Part shown: in pieces, positions 5,991-7,807 of the stretch
Numbering within the stretch: position 1 is the first letter of the stretch
How the letters are laid out: the number at the start of each line of letters is the position of its first letter
Assembly (NCBI GenBank): GCA_947003675.1
Contig: CAMQPJ010000051.1
Location: 1-7,807 of the forward strand
Length of the DNA: 7,807 nucleotides
From: an uncultured Collinsella sp.
GTDB taxonomy: Bacteria; Actinomycetota; Coriobacteriia; Coriobacteriales; Coriobacteriaceae
Direction: 5' to 3'
Made by a program: the position numbers and the translations under genes
The notes under the pieces: model-generated
What the model saw: the letters and a program-made list of their open reading frames with translations, nothing else
What the model was told of the DNA's origin: nothing
Databases searched by the model: none

Positions 5991-6794
5991 ATGGCCCAAG
6001 CCACCAACCGTGCTTTTGCCGACGAGCGTCGTTCCGCCATCATGGAGATGCTCGATCATAATGCCTCGGTGCAGGTAGCAGAAATCGCCCAGACCTTTGG
6101 CGTGTCCTCCGTCACCGCCCGCGCCGACCTGGACGCGCTCGCCGAAGCAGGCAAGCTGCGCCGCACGCACGGCGGTGCCGTATCACTCCACAAACGTCTG
6201 ACCGTCTCCACGCAGGATCGCCGCATCAATGTCAACGTCGCCGCCAAGCAGGCCATCGCGCAAAGCGCCATCGAGCTCGTCAATGACGGCGACACGCTGC
6301 TCGTCGACTCGGGCACCACGGCGCTCGAGTTCGTCCGGCTCCTCGATCAGCGCGACGGTATCACCGTCATCACGGCCGACATTACCATTGCCGATTACAT
6401 CGACGAAAGCATGCCCTCGGTCGATGTCGTCATGCTGGGCGGGGCGCTGCGCAAAGGCCATCGTTATTTGTACGGACCGCTCACTATGCAGGCGCTCCAA
6501 ATGGTCCATGCCGATCTGGCCGTCATGTGCCCCGGCGCCTTTGTCCCCAGCTGCGGCTTTACGACCGACTTTCCCCAGATGGCCGAGACCAAAACGGCTA
6601 TGATCACCGCGGCCCATCAAAGCGTCGCCCTCATGGACGCCAGCAAGGTTAACGGACGCGGCATGTACCGCTTTGCCGAGCTTGCCGATGTCGACTCCAT
6701 CGTGATGGACCGTGACCCCGACCATGCCGTCGCCACCTCGATCGCCGAGGCCACTGACAGCTCACGTCCAGCCCTCGTCATCGCCGGCGCTTAA
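5991..6794 (+). CDS. DeoR/GlpR-family transcriptional regulator of sugar metabolism
   Basis: A 267-residue DNA-binding regulator. The N-terminal winged helix-turn-helix covers about residues 11-63 (DERRSAIMEML, then VAEIAQTFGVSSVTARADL, then LRRTHGGA), the classic DeoR signature. The C-terminal sugar-phosphate sensor domain (about 78-240) shows DSGTT (106-110), LGGALRKGHRYLYGP (149-163), GFTTDF (189-194), AETKTAMI (198-205) and the DASK motif (216-219), all standard for the family. The start is ATG at 5991, with GGAG five bases upstream. An earlier in-frame ATG at 5934 has no good ribosome site and would add 19 residues before the family's usual start. The gene is divergent from the aldolase, so the likely job is repression of that gene and itself, released by a phosphorylated sugar such as a ketose phosphate. 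The effector is not readable from sequence. The length is normal and no key residue appears to be missing. Confidence 0.92.
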   Translation: MAQATNRAFADERRSAIMEMLDHNASVQVAEIAQTFGVSSVTARADLDALAEAGKLRRTHGGAVSLHKRLTVSTQDRRINVNVAAKQAIAQSAIELVNDGDTLLVDSGTTALEFVRLLDQRDGITVITADITIADYIDESMPSVDVVMLGGALRKGHRYLYGPLTMQALQMVHADLAVMCPGAFVPSCGFTTDFPQMAETKTAMITAAHQSVALMDASKVNGRGMYRFAELADVDSIVMDRDPDHAVATSIAEATDSSRPALVIAGA

Positions 6795-6799
6795 ACAAA

Positions 6800-6836
6800 A
6801 ACCACCACAAAGGTGCCTGTCCCCTTTGTGGTGGTT
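6800..6836 (-). terminator. Intrinsic terminator for the flavodiiron gene (hairpin between convergent genes)
   Basis: A perfect 14-bp stem (AACCACCACAAAGG at 6800-6813 with its complement at 6823-6836) has a 9-base loop. On the minus strand it is followed by a T-run (TTTTTGTTT), so it should end the flavodiiron transcript. On the plus strand the bases after the stem (TTGTGATGG) lack a T-run, so it is weaker for the DeoR gene. The top of the stem plus the loop reads GGTGCCTGTCCC, a string that recalls REP-type repeats. Confidence 0.75.
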
Positions 6837-6868
6837 GTGATGGCTGAGCGTCAAAAGTGAACGTGTCG

Positions 6869-7807
6869 CTACTTGGAAAGCTCGTCGGCGAGGGCCTCGA
6901 TCTGAGCGCGCGAGGCGTCGTTGAGCGAACCCAGCACGGTCACCTTGTTCTGCGCCAGAGTGATGTCCTTCATGCCCTCGAGTTCCTTGGTCATAACCTT
7001 GGCAGCGGTGGGCGCCCAAGAGCCGGCCTCGACGAGTGCCACCGTACGGTTCTGATAGGCGTGCTCGGCAAGCGTATGGATAAAGGTGCTCATGAACGGG
7101 AAGATCTCGCCCTGATAGGTGATGGAGGCGAGCACCAGACGGTCATAGCGGAACGCATCCTCAACGGCCTCGGCCATATCGTCGCGTGCCAGGTCAAAAA
7201 CGGAAACCTTCTGGCCGCGAGCCTCGAGCGCAGAAGCGAGCTCCTCAACAGCAGCCTTCAGATGGCCATACACGCTCGCATAGGCGATCGTGATGCCCTC
7301 GTCCTCGGGCTGATAGCTCGACCAGGTGTTGTAGGTGTCGAGGTAATAGCCCAGATTCTCGGTCAGCACGGGGCCGTGGAGCGGGCAGATGATCTGGATG
7401 TCCAGAGCGGCGGCCTTCTTGAGCACGGCCTGCACAAACTTGCCGAACTTTCCCACGATGCCAAAGTAGTAACGGCGTGCCTCGCAGGCCCAACCCTCGG
7501 GATCCTCGATGTCGTTAGCACCGAACTTGCCAAAGCCGTCGGCGCTAAAGAGCACCTTGTCGGTGGACTCGTAGGAGAAGAGCACCTCGGGCCAGTGAAC
7601 GTTGGGGGCGCCGACAAACGTCAGGCTGTGGCCGCCCAGGTCGAGCACGTCGCCATCTTTGACGACCATCTTGCGCTCGGGGAAGTCGGTGCCAAAGTAG
7701 TTGACCATCATGCGGAAAGCACCCACGCTGGCCACAATCTGCGCCTGGGGATAGCGCTCCATAAAGGCGGCGATACCGGCGGAGTGATCGGGCTCCATGT
7801 GATGGAC
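6869..7807 (-). CDS. FprA-type flavodiiron protein (O2/NO reductase), N-terminus off right edge
   Basis: This is a cytoplasmic A-type flavoprotein that reduces O2 to water or NO to N2O, protecting anaerobes. 312 codons are visible and the frame is open at the right edge. The first visible residues, VHHMEPDHS, contain the HxExDH metal motif, so the ATG inside it (7798) is not the start. About 75-80 residues should be missing, given a usual length near 400. Counting from that Met, further diiron ligands appear as H68 (NVHWPE), D87 (FSADGFG) and H141 (PLHGPV), completing the beta-lactamase-like domain. The flavodoxin-like domain follows from about residue 168: ITIAYASVYGHLKAAVEELA gives the FMN phosphate loop, and SITYQGEIFPFM the second FMN-contact loop. 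There is no C-terminal rubredoxin or flavin reductase extension, so electrons must come from a separate partner. The gene ends with TAG, followed by a good terminator hairpin. All diiron ligands that can be checked are present. Confidence 0.93.
   Translation of the reverse strand, partial: VHHMEPDHSAGIAAFMERYPQAQIVASVGAFRMMVNYFGTDFPERKMVVKDGDVLDLGGHSLTFVGAPNVHWPEVLFSYESTDKVLFSADGFGKFGANDIEDPEGWACEARRYYFGIVGKFGKFVQAVLKKAAALDIQIICPLHGPVLTENLGYYLDTYNTWSSYQPEDEGITIAYASVYGHLKAAVEELASALEARGQKVSVFDLARDDMAEAVEDAFRYDRLVLASITYQGEIFPFMSTFIHTLAEHAYQNRTVALVEAGSWAPTAAKVMTKELEGMKDITLAQNKVTVLGSLNDASRAQIEALADELSK

Noticed and set aside
7796..7798. ATG at 7798 as the start of the flavodiiron protein
   Set aside because: It lies inside the HxExDH metal motif, and the frame continues upstream to the window edge, so the gene is truncated there.

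Overview
The window looks like chromosomal DNA from a strictly or mainly anaerobic, moderately high-GC Gram-positive of the Coriobacteriia, with a Collinsella-like gut species as my best guess. This rests on the gene mix (BceAB-like exporter, class II aldolase with a DeoR regulator, flavodiiron protein), codon use rich in C/G at third positions, strong AGGA-type ribosome sites, and unusual repeat-rich gaps. The assignment is inference; no marker gene is present.

Layout. Positions 1-2832 (minus strand) hold a two-gene ABC exporter operon. A MacB/BceA-type ATPase overlaps by 11 bp a BceB-like FtsX-family permease, which runs off the left edge. The gap 2833-3103 between divergent genes carries the exporter's probable promoter and a striking nested inverted-repeat element (2936-3072). 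Positions 3104-4093 (plus) encode one 329-residue protein that joins an N-terminal MutT-type Nudix hydrolase to a C-terminal Vsr-type mismatch endonuclease through a basic linker. This is the most interesting gene in the window. The stretch 4094-4798 is mostly non-coding. It holds a possible degraded fragment resembling the tail of a Y-family DNA polymerase, a doubtful 69-codon ORF, and a 125-bp concentric palindrome built around an intrinsic terminator.

Positions 4799-5656 (minus) encode a class II ketose-bisphosphate aldolase closest in motifs to the KbaY/GatY group. It is divergent from a DeoR-family sugar-phosphate-responsive regulator (5991-6794, plus). The 334-bp region between them has repeated GAAAA(T/G) motifs and small dyads that are candidate operators. 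A hairpin at 6800-6836 separates the regulator from the convergent flavodiiron protein gene (6869 to the right edge, minus), for which it forms a good terminator.

How they fit together. The exporter probably handles envelope stress or antimicrobial peptides. The Nudix-Vsr protein would combine nucleotide-pool cleaning with mismatch nicking. The DeoR-aldolase pair is probably a sugar-catabolism control unit, and the flavodiiron protein detoxifies O2 or NO. These look like separate housekeeping or stress units rather than one system. No complete new multi-gene system is visible; the novelty lies in the domain fusion and in the three structured intergenic elements.
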